From Paramoeba atlantica (Eukaryota > Discosea): a stretch of DNA of 64,000 nucleotides. Below the pieces are notes generated by a model. The model worked only from the letters and a program-made list of their open reading frames with translations, searched no databases and was not told the DNA's origin. Of this stretch, positions 49,989-61,230 are shown piece by piece. Where the stretch lies: contig CDRNVI010000094.1 in NCBI GenBank assembly GCA_977017575.1, positions 57,412 to 121,411 of the forward strand, read 5' to 3'. A program made the translations under genes and the position numbers. Each line of letters begins with the position of its first letter. Positions within the stretch are counted from its first letter, which is position 1.

Positions 49989-52474
49989 CTAATTCCTCTC
50001 ACGAGCTTCCAATCTACTGATAGGGTCCGCTGGGTTATCTTCTGATCTGATATACCTTGCTTTAATGCATATTCCCGGTTCCTGGTTCATTAATAAAACT
50101 TTCTTAAGTTCTTCAGCAATATTATCTGACTGCGCTAGTTTTCGGTTGAACGCACCCTGACAGGATGTGTTATCAATATACAGATCAACACAAGTCCCTT
50201 TTTGAAAATGATGGCTAAAATCCTCAAAAGCATGTCGCACGGCCCGCGCTTCAGCATGGTTGACTTCATAATTAAAATCACTGGGCCAAGAATCTCCTGT
50301 AATACACACTTGTCCGTCATCGAGATACAAAACCGCGCCCCACCCTTTCGAGGAGGCGTCGGTGTATAGGCGGTGGCGGTGTTCAACCACATCCGGGTGT
50401 GGTGGCGCTTTAATCGGTTTATTATCCAATACCTCGTTTCGCCAATCGGCCAAGATAGATCGTGTGGCGACAGGGAGTGGTACGGGCCGGTCCGCTAAAT
50501 AAGGACGCCTGTTCAAGAGATTTACTCGACGACGCACGAGTTTAAAGTGAAATGAAAACGGGGTATTACATAACCAAGAACTGCAGATGCATATAGCAGA
50601 CGCCCCACCGCCGTCTCTAATTGTGCAAAAGTAAGGTTACGAAACTTGTCATTGCGCAGTTTCTGAATCACACGTGGGCCCAGGCATACCTTGTGCGATT
50701 CGTGGTTATATTGTACTCCATTAAATATGTAGTGTTGCTTGGGAGCCGTCCCCATTTCTTTAAATATTCCTCCCGCCTTCCGGCACCGTTCATCAACTTG
50801 TCTAACATATTGCCGTGCCTGTTCTTCGCTTCCAGCAAAGCGAATTCCATCAACGTACACGTCGATGCTACCGTAAGCCCTTTGAATTTCCGGCTTACAA
50901 AACGCGGGATCCCCGGCTATCACAGCCGTTACTGTGTGCATCACTTCTGGCGCACATCTGTGCCCCATGGGCATTACCGTCATCTGAAACAACTGTCCTG
51001 AGCTATCGCGGAACCGAAATTTTGACCGTGATTTCGTGGGAACAGGGATTTGGTAGAAAGCGCACTTCAGGTCTCGTTTAACCCCCCACTCCGCCTCCGC
51101 TTGGTGTAAGTATTTGGCAGGATGCAATAATGGAAACTCGGGGGTGTATGCGTGCAGTCGCTCATTATCTTGTCTGGTCCACGAGATGAAACGGCGCCGC
51201 AAGTTACCACCTTCATCAGATTCAACAACCGTGAAAGGTACTACGTATTGAAGTGTAGGACGTTTGCGTTCCACCTCTTTCGAAACTGGTTCAATAACTC
51301 CAGTGCTCAGTAACTGGGTGATGTCTTCTGAAACAAGGTTACCTAGAACAGGGGGTTCCGCTTGCGGTGATAGGTTAGTACACATCAGATTTTGTAGTAC
51401 TCGTTCAAAACGGTTACGGGCATCATTCCTCATCCATTCTTTAATGGTTTCGACGCTGATCTTGGGAATTTCATTTTTAACATGAAGGGGTAAGTGCATG
51501 TCGGCTTGCTGAGCAAGTCTTGAACTCCGTCGTGCACAAATTATGCTGTATCTCTTGATGTGAGGAATCTGATCTAAACATGTATCCACATCGCGCTGCG
51601 TTATAGGACTGGAAGTAACTTTGAGGCTCGATGTGTACCTAATGCCTTTGCCGTCGTTACAAGATTCCCGTTGTACCGCAATAGGCAATTGATATTTTGA
51701 TGTTTTGCGATGTTTTGCACGTCTGCAAGCGCGACGTTGCCGAGCGCAACCTGTTGAAACAGGTGAGTCACCGCGCCCCTTTTGAGCGAGTGTGTCCCGT
51801 ACCCCGGGCCGAGAGTTCTGCGAATTTTCTGATCCATCTCCCTCACTGTTGTTACTGTCACTGCTTGTCCCTGCCTCATGTGCTGTACATATCGAGCGAT
51901 TTCCGCGGTTCCCGGACCCGTGATTGTCGTGCACATGGACACCCGATACGGATTTAATCTTGTCGACTTCGTGTTGCGGCCCCAATAAACTATCACCTCC
52001 TCGGGGCTTATTTTGACGAAACGATCTATGGCGAGCTCCGCGAGCTCGGTCCACCGCGCCGCTGCTTTCCAACACAGTAGTATCGCAATTGATTCGCTCT
52101 GAGTCACCCTTTGCCTTAGCTTTTTGAGCAACCATGGGGTTATAGGTATCATCTGCTTGGTCGGTTCTAACGCCCCTTTGGCCTGTTGGGCTTTGGCGTA
52201 TAGCCGAAGGGGGTTCGCGTCGTTTGCCAGTTGGAAAAGCGAGTGTAGAGTTCTGGCGTACCCGTGAGTTGTGGACGGCGCGAGGTTTAGTTGCTCCAGG
52301 AACAAAATGGCGTGGGCTGGATCTATGGTTAACTGATTTTGGTCGCAAAATTGCTTCATCCTTGCCCATAACCTGACCCGCGTGTTCCACGTGTTGGTAG
52401 TCCACATGGGGGCTATCGAGCGACATAGCGGGGCAACGGTTGCACTCATTGGTTGAAGTCTTGGAATGGTACAC
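49989..52474 (-). pseudogene. Y2 reverse transcriptase-RNase H region
   Basis: Minus strand: LPLHVKNEIPKISVETIKEW, YVVPFTVVESDE, KRDLKCAFYQIPVP, MPMGHRCAPEVMHTVTAVI, box VYVDGIRFAG, then RNase H LYTDASSKGWGAVLYLDDG, VNHAEARAVRHAF, LYIDNTSCQGAFN, DNPADPISR. About one break is present. The upstream part of the frame overlaps the recombinase gene for some 870 nt, an arrangement known from DIRS elements. Confidence 0.75.
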
Positions 52475-52710
52475 GCCAAATCCTTTTTGGCCCTCTCGGC
52501 ATTCTCCCTCCTCTCCTGCACCTTTAGAAGGTTTGTAGTCTGTACTACCACTGGGCGTCGGGTTTTCTGGGCTACAGGGTTTTGACGTGGTATAACAGAG
52601 GCATGGAGAACAACGGGAGGTTGCCCGAATGAAGGCGAGTAAATACCTGGTAAATTAACCCGCCGCTTTTTCAGCGGCTGGGCACGAGCGAAAATGGGGG
52701 CGGGGAGCAC
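51601..52710 (-). CDS. Y2 tyrosine recombinase
   Basis: Open frame of 369 residues. Helical N-terminal domain (TWNTRVRLWARMKQFCDQNQ-like, HAILFLEQLNLAPSTTHGYA), then the catalytic domain: AAARWTELAELAIDRF (Arg I), VIVYWGRNTKSTRLNPY, YGTHSLKRGAVTHLF (His/Arg box), HQNINCLLRY (Tyr nucleophile). It matches the Y1 recombinase throughout. The closest relatives by layout are DIRS/Ngaro/VIPER recombinases. Confidence 0.8.
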   Translation of the reverse strand: MLPAPIFARAQPLKKRRVNLPGIYSPSFGQPPVVLHASVIPRQNPVAQKTRRPVVVQTTNLLKVQERRENAERAKKDLACTIPRLQPMSATVAPLCRSIAPMWTTNTWNTRVRLWARMKQFCDQNQLTIDPAHAILFLEQLNLAPSTTHGYARTLHSLFQLANDANPLRLYAKAQQAKGALEPTKQMIPITPWLLKKLRQRVTQSESIAILLCWKAAARWTELAELAIDRFVKISPEEVIVYWGRNTKSTRLNPYRVSMCTTITGPGTAEIARYVQHMRQGQAVTVTTVREMDQKIRRTLGPGYGTHSLKRGAVTHLFQQVALGNVALADVQNIAKHQNINCLLRYNGNLVTTAKALGTHRASKLLPVL

Positions 52711-52713
52711 TGC

Positions 52714-53218
52714 CTATTGGCTCCTCTTTGCACCTGTATAAGTGCCGCCCGTCACCCCCCGGCGAAAATCCGAAGTTTTCGGACCAGTTTGCGCCGCATT
52801 GGTCGGACAGTTAGCGCGAAAGTGTCCCGGCTTGTGGCACTTATAGCAGACAAAGGTGGAGCGCGATGTTGTGCCAGTGCGGGCAGAACGGCTGAGGCGG
52901 AACTTTTCATCGGCCACTACCTTGGAGTATGCATCTTTCCCTTCGTCCTCTTTATGAAGCTTCAACTGAAGGTTCTCAATAGGGATTCCCGCAGCATTCC
53001 AATAATTGTTCCTGAGCTCCTCGATCGCAGTCTGGACGATAGCTAAGAAATGTTCCTCGCGCCACTGCGGATAGACTCGCGCCGCATTGATCCATTCGAT
53101 GATCATCTTAAATAAACGTTCACGGATCGGCGGTGGATTCAAAAGAAGCCCGAATTCCGGCGCGGTGCGTAAATCCCGAATCAAATCACGTACCCGAAGC
53201 TCATCTACCGACTCTAAC
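52714..53218 (-). pseudogene. gag: Y2 Gag, C-terminal part
   Basis: Minus frame LRVRDLIRDLRTAPEFGLLL...FVCYKCHKPGHFRANC (CX2CX4HX4C zinc knuckle) and a basic tail, matching Y1 Gag. The N-terminal half is missing; the first codons of the open frame are read from a CAA/TTG microsatellite. Confidence 0.75.
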
Positions 53219-53666
53219 CACAACAACAACAACAACAACAAAGACACTGATACATATGTATCAGCTGGGGGGTTTACAATTTACACCATAAACATAAACA
53301 CTTCTCCATGTAAACTCACATAAAATTTACGCGCAAAGAGTCCATCTGCAGCCAAGAACTCGTGCATCCTCATTACTTTCTTATGAGAATGGCCCTATAG
53401 GGCGAAAATGTCCTCCAACTCACCTCCCATACACTTGGCCACCTTATCTGATGGCGAAACACAACTAAAACAAATAATAACGTATAAATACAATTTATAA
53501 ATATATATATAAATATATAAATATATGAACAACCCTTCGTCTCACAACCCCCTCTTCAACTGCTGAAACAGACCAATTGATCGCATTATTGAATATAAAA
53601 TAAAAGTAAAAATAAATAAACAAAATAAATAAAATGATACTCCATTCAACTTTTGGGCTTCCAAAA
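53219..53666 (-). other. 3' region of the APE LINE, with TTG repeats at the end
   Basis: Downstream of the LINE frame. AT-rich with TATATAAA stretches. It ends (minus strand) in TTG repeats (53219-53242), a possible LINE tail of the simple-repeat kind, where Y2 Gag begins. A perfect 18-bp palindrome, CTGATACATATGTATCAG, is at 53247-53264. No gene seen. Confidence 0.45.
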
Positions 53667-54284
53667 TCACGTTTTAGAAGAAGAGCCCCCCCCCTTTCGA
53701 GTTCTCTTGCACTCCTCTTCACAATTAGCTCGCTTTCTTTGTGGATTCTTTCTTGCTAAAGTTACCTCTGCTAATCCTGGTGAATATGCATTCGTACTCC
53801 TCTTTCCATCAGTTTTTCGTGCTTTTTGGTTGCTGTGCGTATTCGTATTTTCACGCTTGTTCTTGGATCTTGATCGTTTCCCCTTTTCATTTATCAGGTT
53901 ACCTTTATTTTTCGTGCTTATAGAGTGCGTAGGAGACATTTCGATAGGTGTGTGCGCAAACTCTGGTAATTTCGTATTTTTGTTTTTGTTCTTTTTCATA
54001 TTGTTTTGAATTTCGTTACCTTTCCTCTTTTGATTGGTCACGATATCAAAACCGCGGTAAGTAAAGGAAGGGTTTTCGTCTTGATGTGCGCAAGCTCGTT
54101 TAGCGAGCCAGTCTGAGGTTGCGTTGTGCGGGTTTCCTTCATGCCCTCTGGTTTTGATGCAATATACATTGCTATTTTGCTCGATCTTAGAACACATTGT
54201 ATCTTCTTGAGTAGTTGTGCGCTCTGGAATAATTGAAACCCAACTATGCAAAATCGATGCCTTATAATGTGGAAGAATTCCCAT
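53667..54284 (-). CDS. APE LINE, end of RNase H and basic tail (shifted frame)
   Basis: This frame holds what the main LINE frame lacks: VYCIKTRGHEGNPHNATSDW-LAKRACA, the RNase H C-terminal box (R/KGH...N..SDWLA, the usual GH...N..ADxLA). A Lys/Arg/Asn-rich tail of about 100 residues follows. It shows that a frameshift near 54270-54285 separates the RNase H end from the main frame in this copy. Confidence 0.75.
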   Translation of the reverse strand: MGILPHYKASILHSWVSIIPERTTTQEDTMCSKIEQNSNVYCIKTRGHEGNPHNATSDWLAKRACAHQDENPSFTYRGFDIVTNQKRKGNEIQNNMKKNKNKNTKLPEFAHTPIEMSPTHSISTKNKGNLINEKGKRSRSKNKRENTNTHSNQKARKTDGKRSTNAYSPGLAEVTLARKNPQRKRANCEEECKRTRKGGGSSSKT

Positions 54285-57200
54285 ACGTATTTTGAGTCTG
54301 TGTGTAATACAATGTCCTGCCCATAATGTGCCGCAAGATTCAGTGCCTCATATACGGCATAGAGCTCTACCGCAGTTATGGTGAGCTCAATATCCGTTGG
54401 AGGTCGTACTCCCATTAAGGACTTCTCAATACCATCCCCCCACCACACGATTCCGCATCCAGAAGTAACTTTCGATTTCGTTGTTTTAAGAGAGCCATCA
54501 GTATACATGTGTACGGCTGGAGAAATATTTGGGAATGGCAATGCGCCTTCTTCGACGAATTGTAGTGATTTATATTGACTCTCTTTTCGTGCAACCATTG
54601 CTCGTTTTTCCCATGATTTTGCTTCGATGGGTACATAATCAGGGCGTGGTTCGATCCGATTTCGTAGTCGATCAACGCTTGACCTCCATAAGGCGCGGTC
54701 CCGAGACGAATGTATGACTTCTTCTATTGAAAGATTTAAATCTTTTGCGCATAATTCAGAGATCGAAGGATATGATGATTTGTCTTGCACGCGCCACAGA
54801 ATGGCTAGGCTAAACGGCGATTCATGTTGAACGAGATGGCCAATAAGTTGAGCACGTTGTATTTTTGATGTTGTGCTGAGTTTCAAGTCATCTTGATAAA
54901 GAGATTCAAGACGAATGCACTTTCCCGTTTTCCATCTTTTCCCTACTCCGCATACCCATCTTCGCATTTTGCTGACTTGTACGTCCAATTCGCTCATTTG
55001 ATTCGATGAAATATTCCACGTGCCGCAGTTGTAATTAATAACAGGCATAACAAGTGTTCGAAATATTTTTAACCGACTTGCGACTTGAATGGGTGAGTTC
55101 CATATCGCATGAAGTTTATGCATTGTGGCCCATCCTAGACGAATGCGTTCTTGTGGGGCTACATGACGATTTTCATTCTCTTGTGTACTTCCAAGATATT
55201 TATATTTGTATACTCGGGGGATTTCTCCAACACTTGGGACTAGAAGGGGAGCTGTCATGTCATCAATTTTTCCTAGAACCATCCATGCGGTCTTGTTTTT
55301 GCCCAGATTTACCTGAAGGTTTGCCCTCTTTGCATACTTGCACAGGTTTTCTAGCATTTCGGAGAGTTCAGACCTAGAAGAAGCGAAGAGAACTACGTCA
55401 TCTGCATATGCCACATCAGAAATTCGGAGGTGCCTTTCGCCGCGACTCTTCGTCCCGGTGGAATAAGCAATGACACCCAACCCCTTCGCGTCAATGGCCT
55501 CTGCCATAATCCTGTCGAGGACCATAATAAAGAGATATGGCGCGAGCACATCCCCTTGTAGAGTACCATTTTCAATAGAAAACGATTCGGTGTCACCATG
55601 AGGCGTCCTCACATAAGATTTCAGGCCTTCATACATGCTCATAATAACTTTAGTAATATTTTCCGGTATGTGGAATGCTCTCAGCGCATCTCGTATTGCA
55701 GAGAAAGTAACGGAAGGAAATGCCTGCTTAAAGTCAACAAACGCTACCGCAACACCTTCTCCCCTCGAAGCTTTAGTAGCTATTTCCACGAAAGTTGCCT
55801 GTGCGCCGGCAGTGGATCGGTGCGGGCGAAATCCAAACTGATTTGAGCGAAGCATATTCTCAACGGCTGGTTGTATACGCTCTAGTACCATCCGGTTCAT
55901 TACCTTTACCACATGGTTTACAATGCATATCGGTCTCCAATTTGTAAGATCATTGAGATTCCCTTTCTTTGGAAGTGGCACTTGCAGAATCATCTTCCAT
56001 TTATCCGCCGCGGCACCGGTACACATTACTTCATTTATTATGTTCAAGAGCATGCCAAGTGCTCCTTCGCTCTGAGCCAATGTAGAGAGAGCCTCAATAG
56101 GAATGTTGTCGGAGCCTGAAGCTTTTCCAGATTTGACTTTTTGCAGAGAAATTCTGAGCTCCTTTAGGGTAAATTCCGTATCCTCAATACCAATTAAGCT
56201 TTTATTACAGTTAGGGAAGTTTACCGGTTCGGAAATTTGATTTAATTGGTTACCTATCGCCTGAAAATGTCCTCTCACTCTGCACATACTGTCTCGAACA
56301 TTTTCACCAAACATGGAGAATACTTTTCGATTTTCCCCTACAATATAGCGAATTGCTTGATACGCGCTTTTTGGACATTTATATAGCTTTTCTTGGATCA
56401 CTTCACATTCTTCTTTCACGCATTCTTCAATCATTTTTCCGTGTTCTCGAGCAAAGGTATCGAAAGTCCTTCGATTTCGAGCAATTTGCACAATAGTTTT
56501 CATATCAAGGGAATGCGAGTCAGTTTCCGAGTCAGGAGCTTTTCCAATATTGGCAATTTTCCTGGGTAATTTCTCTGCGGCGGAGTTGACTGCGGACGAT
56601 AGCTTATCCCATAAAGCGGGGCCAATTGACCCTTCTCGTGACCGTTTATTTCCCCCCTGAATTGACTCCTCCACATTTTTCACGAATGTATCACATATGG
56701 TTTCGTTTCTCAAGGATCCCCAAAACGGTTGTAACTTACCAGGTTTGCATGCCACTCTCCATTTTATATTTAATCCTGCTATTACTGCACAGTGTCTCGT
56801 AGGTATGGGAGCCAAAAGCACCTTCTGATACCGAAATGCTGAGCTGAAACGGGAATTTATTATGATATGATCAAGCTGTTTTGTTAGACCATCAGGGTGT
56901 TTCGGCGTAGGTGGAAACCTATAAGTCCACTTTCTTTCTGCGCTGCAACATTGATGAGCCGATTTAGATCCAAGGGTTACCAAAAATTTGCGAAATTCTT
57001 GCGCTCTTTCCGAACAACATTTTCTGCCGTTTGGATCTTGCAAAGGTGCGTTCATGTCTCCGCATATTAGCTTTAGCGAACATTGTGAATCATGCCAAGA
57101 ATCAAATAGCTCCTCATCAAACGATTCTTGCTTCTCTTTCTTTGCACCAGCCGTCGGGGAGTAAACATTAAATATACACGCCTTCATCTTTCCAATATGC

Positions 57201-57964
57201 ATTGTTCCTTTCATAATGCGATCATTGATCTTTTCAACACCCATGGGTTGCAGACTCAGCATTGCCATTCCGTTATAGCCCTTTATTGCACTCATAATAT
57301 ATATATTAACACTAATGCCAGCCAGATAGAGCCTACGATGAATGATCGGTTCCTCGCTCTTGAACGATAGTCGCGTTTCCTGCAAGGCCATTATTGTTAC
57401 GCCGTAACTTCGCATGAACTCTACAGCTTGATGCAAACGGAAACATTTACGTAGAGCAAACTCGTCTGTGGTTTTACACTTTAAAGTATCTACATTCATG
57501 GTGCTTACTGCAAACCCCTCTCTCATAGCTTTGATCTTGGGTCTCTGCTCTCGGTAGCCACGCCGAAAGCAGGATTTGCGTTTCCGATTACGTTTGCGCA
57601 AAGATTTTGGAAGCAGTCCAACTCTGCCGCCTAGCACATGGATACGATCATCTCTCGGAGGAAACGGGAGAAGGAGCCCATTCATCAAGTCGTACTTGAC
57701 GAGCCAACCAGACCCATCAAGCGATGAGTGAACCACCCCTTCCCAGAGTGTAATACGTTCGTTATAAGCCATACACCAAACAACAGCCACGTGTTTTCCC
57801 ACAGCCAAAACCTTTGACATCTGTAAAAGGGCCCGCTGCCGGAGTTTTGTCCCAACCCCCCTCTGCTGTGGAGGCAGAAAAAGGTTGCCCCGACCACACC
57901 TGGCCGTCCGAAGTTTGCCACAGACTTCCAACACACTTTCGAACGGTCCGGAGGCCTCCGCCAT
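54038..57964 (-). CDS. APE-type LINE polyprotein: Tudor-like, AP endonuclease, RT, RNase H
   Basis: Frame of 1308 residues, ATG at 57964. Residues 55-110: Tudor/SH3-like pattern (HVAVVWC...WEGVVHS...WLVKYD...PFPPRDDRIHVL). 115-148: very basic. 151-400: AP-endonuclease-like (STMNVDTL, MALQETRLS, LICGDMNAPL, LDHIIINSRF, TRHCAVIAG). RT about 600-900: WRPICIVNHVVKVMNRMV, FGFRPHRSTAGAQ, VAFVDFKQAFPSV, NGTLQGDVLAPYLF, YADDVVLF near 852. A zinc-free connector follows. RNase H from about 1150: VHMYTDGSLK, TAVELYAVYEAL, VLHTDSKYVW. From about residue 1228 the frame is wrong and the domain continues in the neighbouring frame. Layout resembles ingi/I-clade LINEs. Confidence 0.9.
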   Translation of the reverse strand: MAEASGPFESVLEVCGKLRTARCGRGNLFLPPQQRGVGTKLRQRALLQMSKVLAVGKHVAVVWCMAYNERITLWEGVVHSSLDGSGWLVKYDLMNGLLLPFPPRDDRIHVLGGRVGLLPKSLRKRNRKRKSCFRRGYREQRPKIKAMREGFAVSTMNVDTLKCKTTDEFALRKCFRLHQAVEFMRSYGVTIMALQETRLSFKSEEPIIHRRLYLAGISVNIYIMSAIKGYNGMAMLSLQPMGVEKINDRIMKGTMHIGKMKACIFNVYSPTAGAKKEKQESFDEELFDSWHDSQCSLKLICGDMNAPLQDPNGRKCCSERAQEFRKFLVTLGSKSAHQCCSAERKWTYRFPPTPKHPDGLTKQLDHIIINSRFSSAFRYQKVLLAPIPTRHCAVIAGLNIKWRVACKPGKLQPFWGSLRNETICDTFVKNVEESIQGGNKRSREGSIGPALWDKLSSAVNSAAEKLPRKIANIGKAPDSETDSHSLDMKTIVQIARNRRTFDTFAREHGKMIEECVKEECEVIQEKLYKCPKSAYQAIRYIVGENRKVFSMFGENVRDSMCRVRGHFQAIGNQLNQISEPVNFPNCNKSLIGIEDTEFTLKELRISLQKVKSGKASGSDNIPIEALSTLAQSEGALGMLLNIINEVMCTGAAADKWKMILQVPLPKKGNLNDLTNWRPICIVNHVVKVMNRMVLERIQPAVENMLRSNQFGFRPHRSTAGAQATFVEIATKASRGEGVAVAFVDFKQAFPSVTFSAIRDALRAFHIPENITKVIMSMYEGLKSYVRTPHGDTESFSIENGTLQGDVLAPYLFIMVLDRIMAEAIDAKGLGVIAYSTGTKSRGERHLRISDVAYADDVVLFASSRSELSEMLENLCKYAKRANLQVNLGKNKTAWMVLGKIDDMTAPLLVPSVGEIPRVYKYKYLGSTQENENRHVAPQERIRLGWATMHKLHAIWNSPIQVASRLKIFRTLVMPVINYNCGTWNISSNQMSELDVQVSKMRRWVCGVGKRWKTGKCIRLESLYQDDLKLSTTSKIQRAQLIGHLVQHESPFSLAILWRVQDKSSYPSISELCAKDLNLSIEEVIHSSRDRALWRSSVDRLRNRIEPRPDYVPIEAKSWEKRAMVARKESQYKSLQFVEEGALPFPNISPAVHMYTDGSLKTTKSKVTSGCGIVWWGDGIEKSLMGVRPPTDIELTITAVELYAVYEALNLAAHYGQDIVLHTDSKYVWEFFHIIRHRFCIVGFQLFQSAQLLKKIQCVLRSSKIAMYIASKPEGMKETRTTQPQTGSLNELAHIKTKTLPLLTAVLIS

Positions 57965-57978
57965 TTTGTACCAACGTA

Positions 57979-60900
57979 TTAATACAAAAAGTGGTCTTAA
58001 TACAAAAAGTGGTCTTAATACAAAAAGTGGTCTTAATACAAAAAGTGGTCTTAATACAAAAAGTGGTCTTAATACAAAAAGTGGTCTTAATACAAAAAGT
58101 GGTCTTAATACAAAAAGTGGTCTTAATACAAAAAGTGGTCTTAATACAAAAAGTGGTCTTAATACAAAAAGTGGTCTTAATACAAAAAGTGGTCTTAATA
58201 CAAAAAGTGGTCTTAATACAAAAAGTGGTCTTAATACAAAAAGTGGTCTTAATACAAAAAGTGGTCTTAATACAAAAAGTGGTCTTAATACAAAAAGTGG
58301 TCTTAATACAAAAAGTGGTCTTAATACAAAAAGTGGTCTTAATACAAAAAGTGGTCTTAATACAAAAAGTGGTCTTAATACAAAAAGTGGTCTTAATACA
58401 AAAAGTGGTCTTAATACAAAAGGTGGTCTTAATACAAAAAGTGGTCTTAATACAAAAAGTGGTCTTAATACAAAAAGTGGTCTTAATACAAAAAGTGGTC
58501 TTAATATAAAAAGTGGTCTTAATACAAAAAGTGGTCTTAATACAAAAAGTGGTCTTAATACAAAAAGTGGTCTTAATACAAAAAGTGGTCTTAATACAAA
58601 AAGTGGTCTTAATACAAAAAGTGGTCTTAATACAAAAAGTGGTCTTAATACAAAAAGTGGTCTTAATACAAAAAGTGGTCTTAATACAAAAAGTGGTCTT
58701 AATACAAAAAGTGGTCTTAATACAAAAAGTGGTCTTAATACAAAAAGTGGTCTTAATACAAAAAGTGGTCTTAATACAAAAAGTGGTCTTAATACAAAAA
58801 GTGGTCTTAATACAAAAAGTGGTCTTAATACAAAAAGTGGTCTTAATACAAAAAGTGGTCTTAATACAAAAAGTGGTCTTAATACAAAAAGTGGTCTTAA
58901 TTCAAAAAGTGGTCTTAATACAAAAAGTGGTCTTAATACAAAAAGTGGTCTTAATACAAAAAGTGGTCTTAATACAAAAAGTGGTCTTAATACAAAAAGT
59001 GGTCTTAATACAAAAAGTGGTCTTAATACAAAAAGTGGTCTTAATACAAAAAGTGGTCTTAATACAAAAAGTGGTCTTAATACAAAAAGTGGTCTTAATA
59101 CAAAAAGTGGTCTTAATACAAAAAGTGGTCTTAATACAAAAAGTGGTCTTAATACAAAAAGTGGTCTTAAAACAAAAAGTGGTCTTAATACAAAAAGTAG
59201 TCTTAATACAAAAAGTGGTCTTAATACAAAAAGTGGTCTTAATACAAAAAGTGGTCTTAATACAAAAAGTGGTCTTAATACAAAAAGTGGTATTAATACA
59301 AAAAGTGGTCTTAATACAAAAAGTGGTCTTAATACAAAAAGTGGTCTTAATACAAAAAGTGGTCTTAATACAAAAAGTGGTCTTAATACAAAAAGTGGTC
59401 TTAATACAAAAAGTGGTCTTAATACAAAAAGTGGTCTTAATACAAAAAGTGGTCTTAATACAAAAAGTGGTCTTAATACAAAAAGTGGTCTTAATACAAA
59501 AAGTGGTCTTAATACAAAAAGTGGTCTTAATACAAAAAGTGGTCTTAATACAAAAAGTGGTCTTAATACAAAAAGTGGTCTTAATACAAAAAGTGGTCTT
59601 AATACAAAAAGTGGTCTTAATACAAAAAGTGGTCTTAATACAAAAAGTGGTCTTAATACAAAAAGTGGTCTTAATACAAAAAGTGGTCTTAATACAAAAA
59701 GTGGTCTTAATACAAAAAGTGGTCTTAATACAAAAAGTGGTCTTAATACAAAAAGTGGTCTTAATACAAAAAGTGGTCTTAATACAAAAAGTGGTCTTAA
59801 TACAAAAAGTGGTCTTAATACAAAAAGTGGTCTTAATACAAAAAGTGGTCTTAATACAAAAAGTGGTCTTAATACAAAAAGTGGTCTTAATACAAAAAGT
59901 GGTCTTAATACAAAAAGTGGTCTTAATACAAAAAGTGGTCTTAATACAAAAAGTGGTCTTAATACAAAAAGTGGTCTTAATACAAAAAGTGGTCTTAATA
60001 CAAAAAGTGGTCTTAATACAAAAAGTGGTCTTAATACAAAAAGTGGTCTTAATACAAAAAGTGGTCTTAATACAAAAAGTGGTCTTAATACAAAAAGTGG
60101 TCTTAATACAAAAAGTGGTCTTAATACAAAAAGTGGTCTTAATACAAAAAGTGGTCTTAATACAAAAAGTGGTCTTAATACAAAAAGTGGTCTTAATACA
60201 AAAAGTGGTCTTAATACAAAAAGTGGTCTTAATACAAAAAGTGGTCTTAATACAAAAAGTGGTCTTAATACAAAAAGTGGTCTTAATACAAAAAGTGGTC
60301 TTAATACAAAAAGTGGTCTTAATACAAAAAGTGGTCTTAATACAAAAAGTGGTCTTAATACAAAAAGTGGTCTTAATACAAAAAGTGGTCTTAATACAAA
60401 AAGTGGTCTTAATACAAAAAGTGGTCTTAATACAAAAAGTGGTCTTAAAACAAAAAGTGGTCTTAATACAAAAAGTAGTCTTAATACAAAAAGTGGTCTT
60501 AATACAAAAAGTGGTCTTAATACAAAAAGTGGTCTTAATACAAAAAGTGGTCTTAATACAAAAAGTGGTCTTAATACAAAAAGTGGTCTTAATACAAAAA
60601 GTGGTCTTAATACAAAAAGTGGTCTTAATACAAAAAGTGGTCTTAATACAAAAAGTGGTCTTAATACAAAAAGTGGTCTTAATACAAAAAGTGGTCTTAA
60701 TACAAAAAGTGGTCTTAATACAAAAAGTGGTCTTAATACAAAAAGTGGTCTTAATACAAAAAGTGGTCTTAATACAAAAAGTGGTCTTAATACAAAAAGT
60801 GGTCTTAATACAAAAAGTGGTCTTAATACAAAAAGTGGTCTTAATACAAAAAGTGGTCTTAATACAAAAAGTGGTCTTAATACAAAAAGTGGTCTTAATA

Positions 60901-61230
60901 CAAAAAGTGGTCTTAATACAAAAAGTGGTCTTAATACAAAAAGTGGTCTTAATACAAAAAGTGGTCTTAATACAAAAAGTGGTCTTAATACAAAAAGTGG
61001 TCTTAATACAAAAAGTGGTCTTAATACAAAAAGTGGTCTTAATACAAAAAGTGGTCTTAATACAAAAAGTGGTCTTAATACAAAAAGTGGTCTTAATACA
61101 AAAAGTGGTCTTAATACAAAAAGTGGTCTTAATACAAAAAGTGGTCTTAATACAAAAAGTGGTCTTAATACAAAAAGTGGTCTTAATACAAAAAGTGGTC
61201 TTAATACAAAAAGTGGTCTTAATACAAAAA
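57979..61230 (-). repeat. 18-bp tandem array, about 180 units, upstream of the LINE
   Basis: Unit on plus: TTAATACAAAAAGTGGTC. 3252 bp, 18-bp register kept throughout, only a few variant units (for example near 58421, 58501, 58893, 59288). The array ends 15 nt from the LINE ATG, and the short LINE derivative at 10.6 kb has one degenerate unit in the same place, so the unit is part of the LINE leader that has multiplied. All three long frames through it (6-residue repeats) are artefacts of an 18-bp unit without stops. It meets the right-B end of Y3 at 61230/61231. Confidence 0.9.

Larger units (their letters stand above)
48087..53218 (-). mobile_element. Y2: second YR retrotransposon, older, interrupted
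   Basis: Minus-strand element: Gag part, tyrosine recombinase, RT-RNase H, then right-hand split repeats at 48087-48788. Anonymous DNA (48925-49860) lies between genes and repeats. The outer left-A repeat was not found; the Gag start is replaced by a CAA microsatellite next to the LINE. The two B copies differ by small indels, so it is older than Y1. I count about two breaks. That the genes and these repeats belong to one element is inferred from order and orientation. Confidence 0.65.

Noticed and set aside
57979-61230. CRISPR array
   Set aside because: The repeats are contiguous with no spacers, and the context is eukaryotic retroelements.
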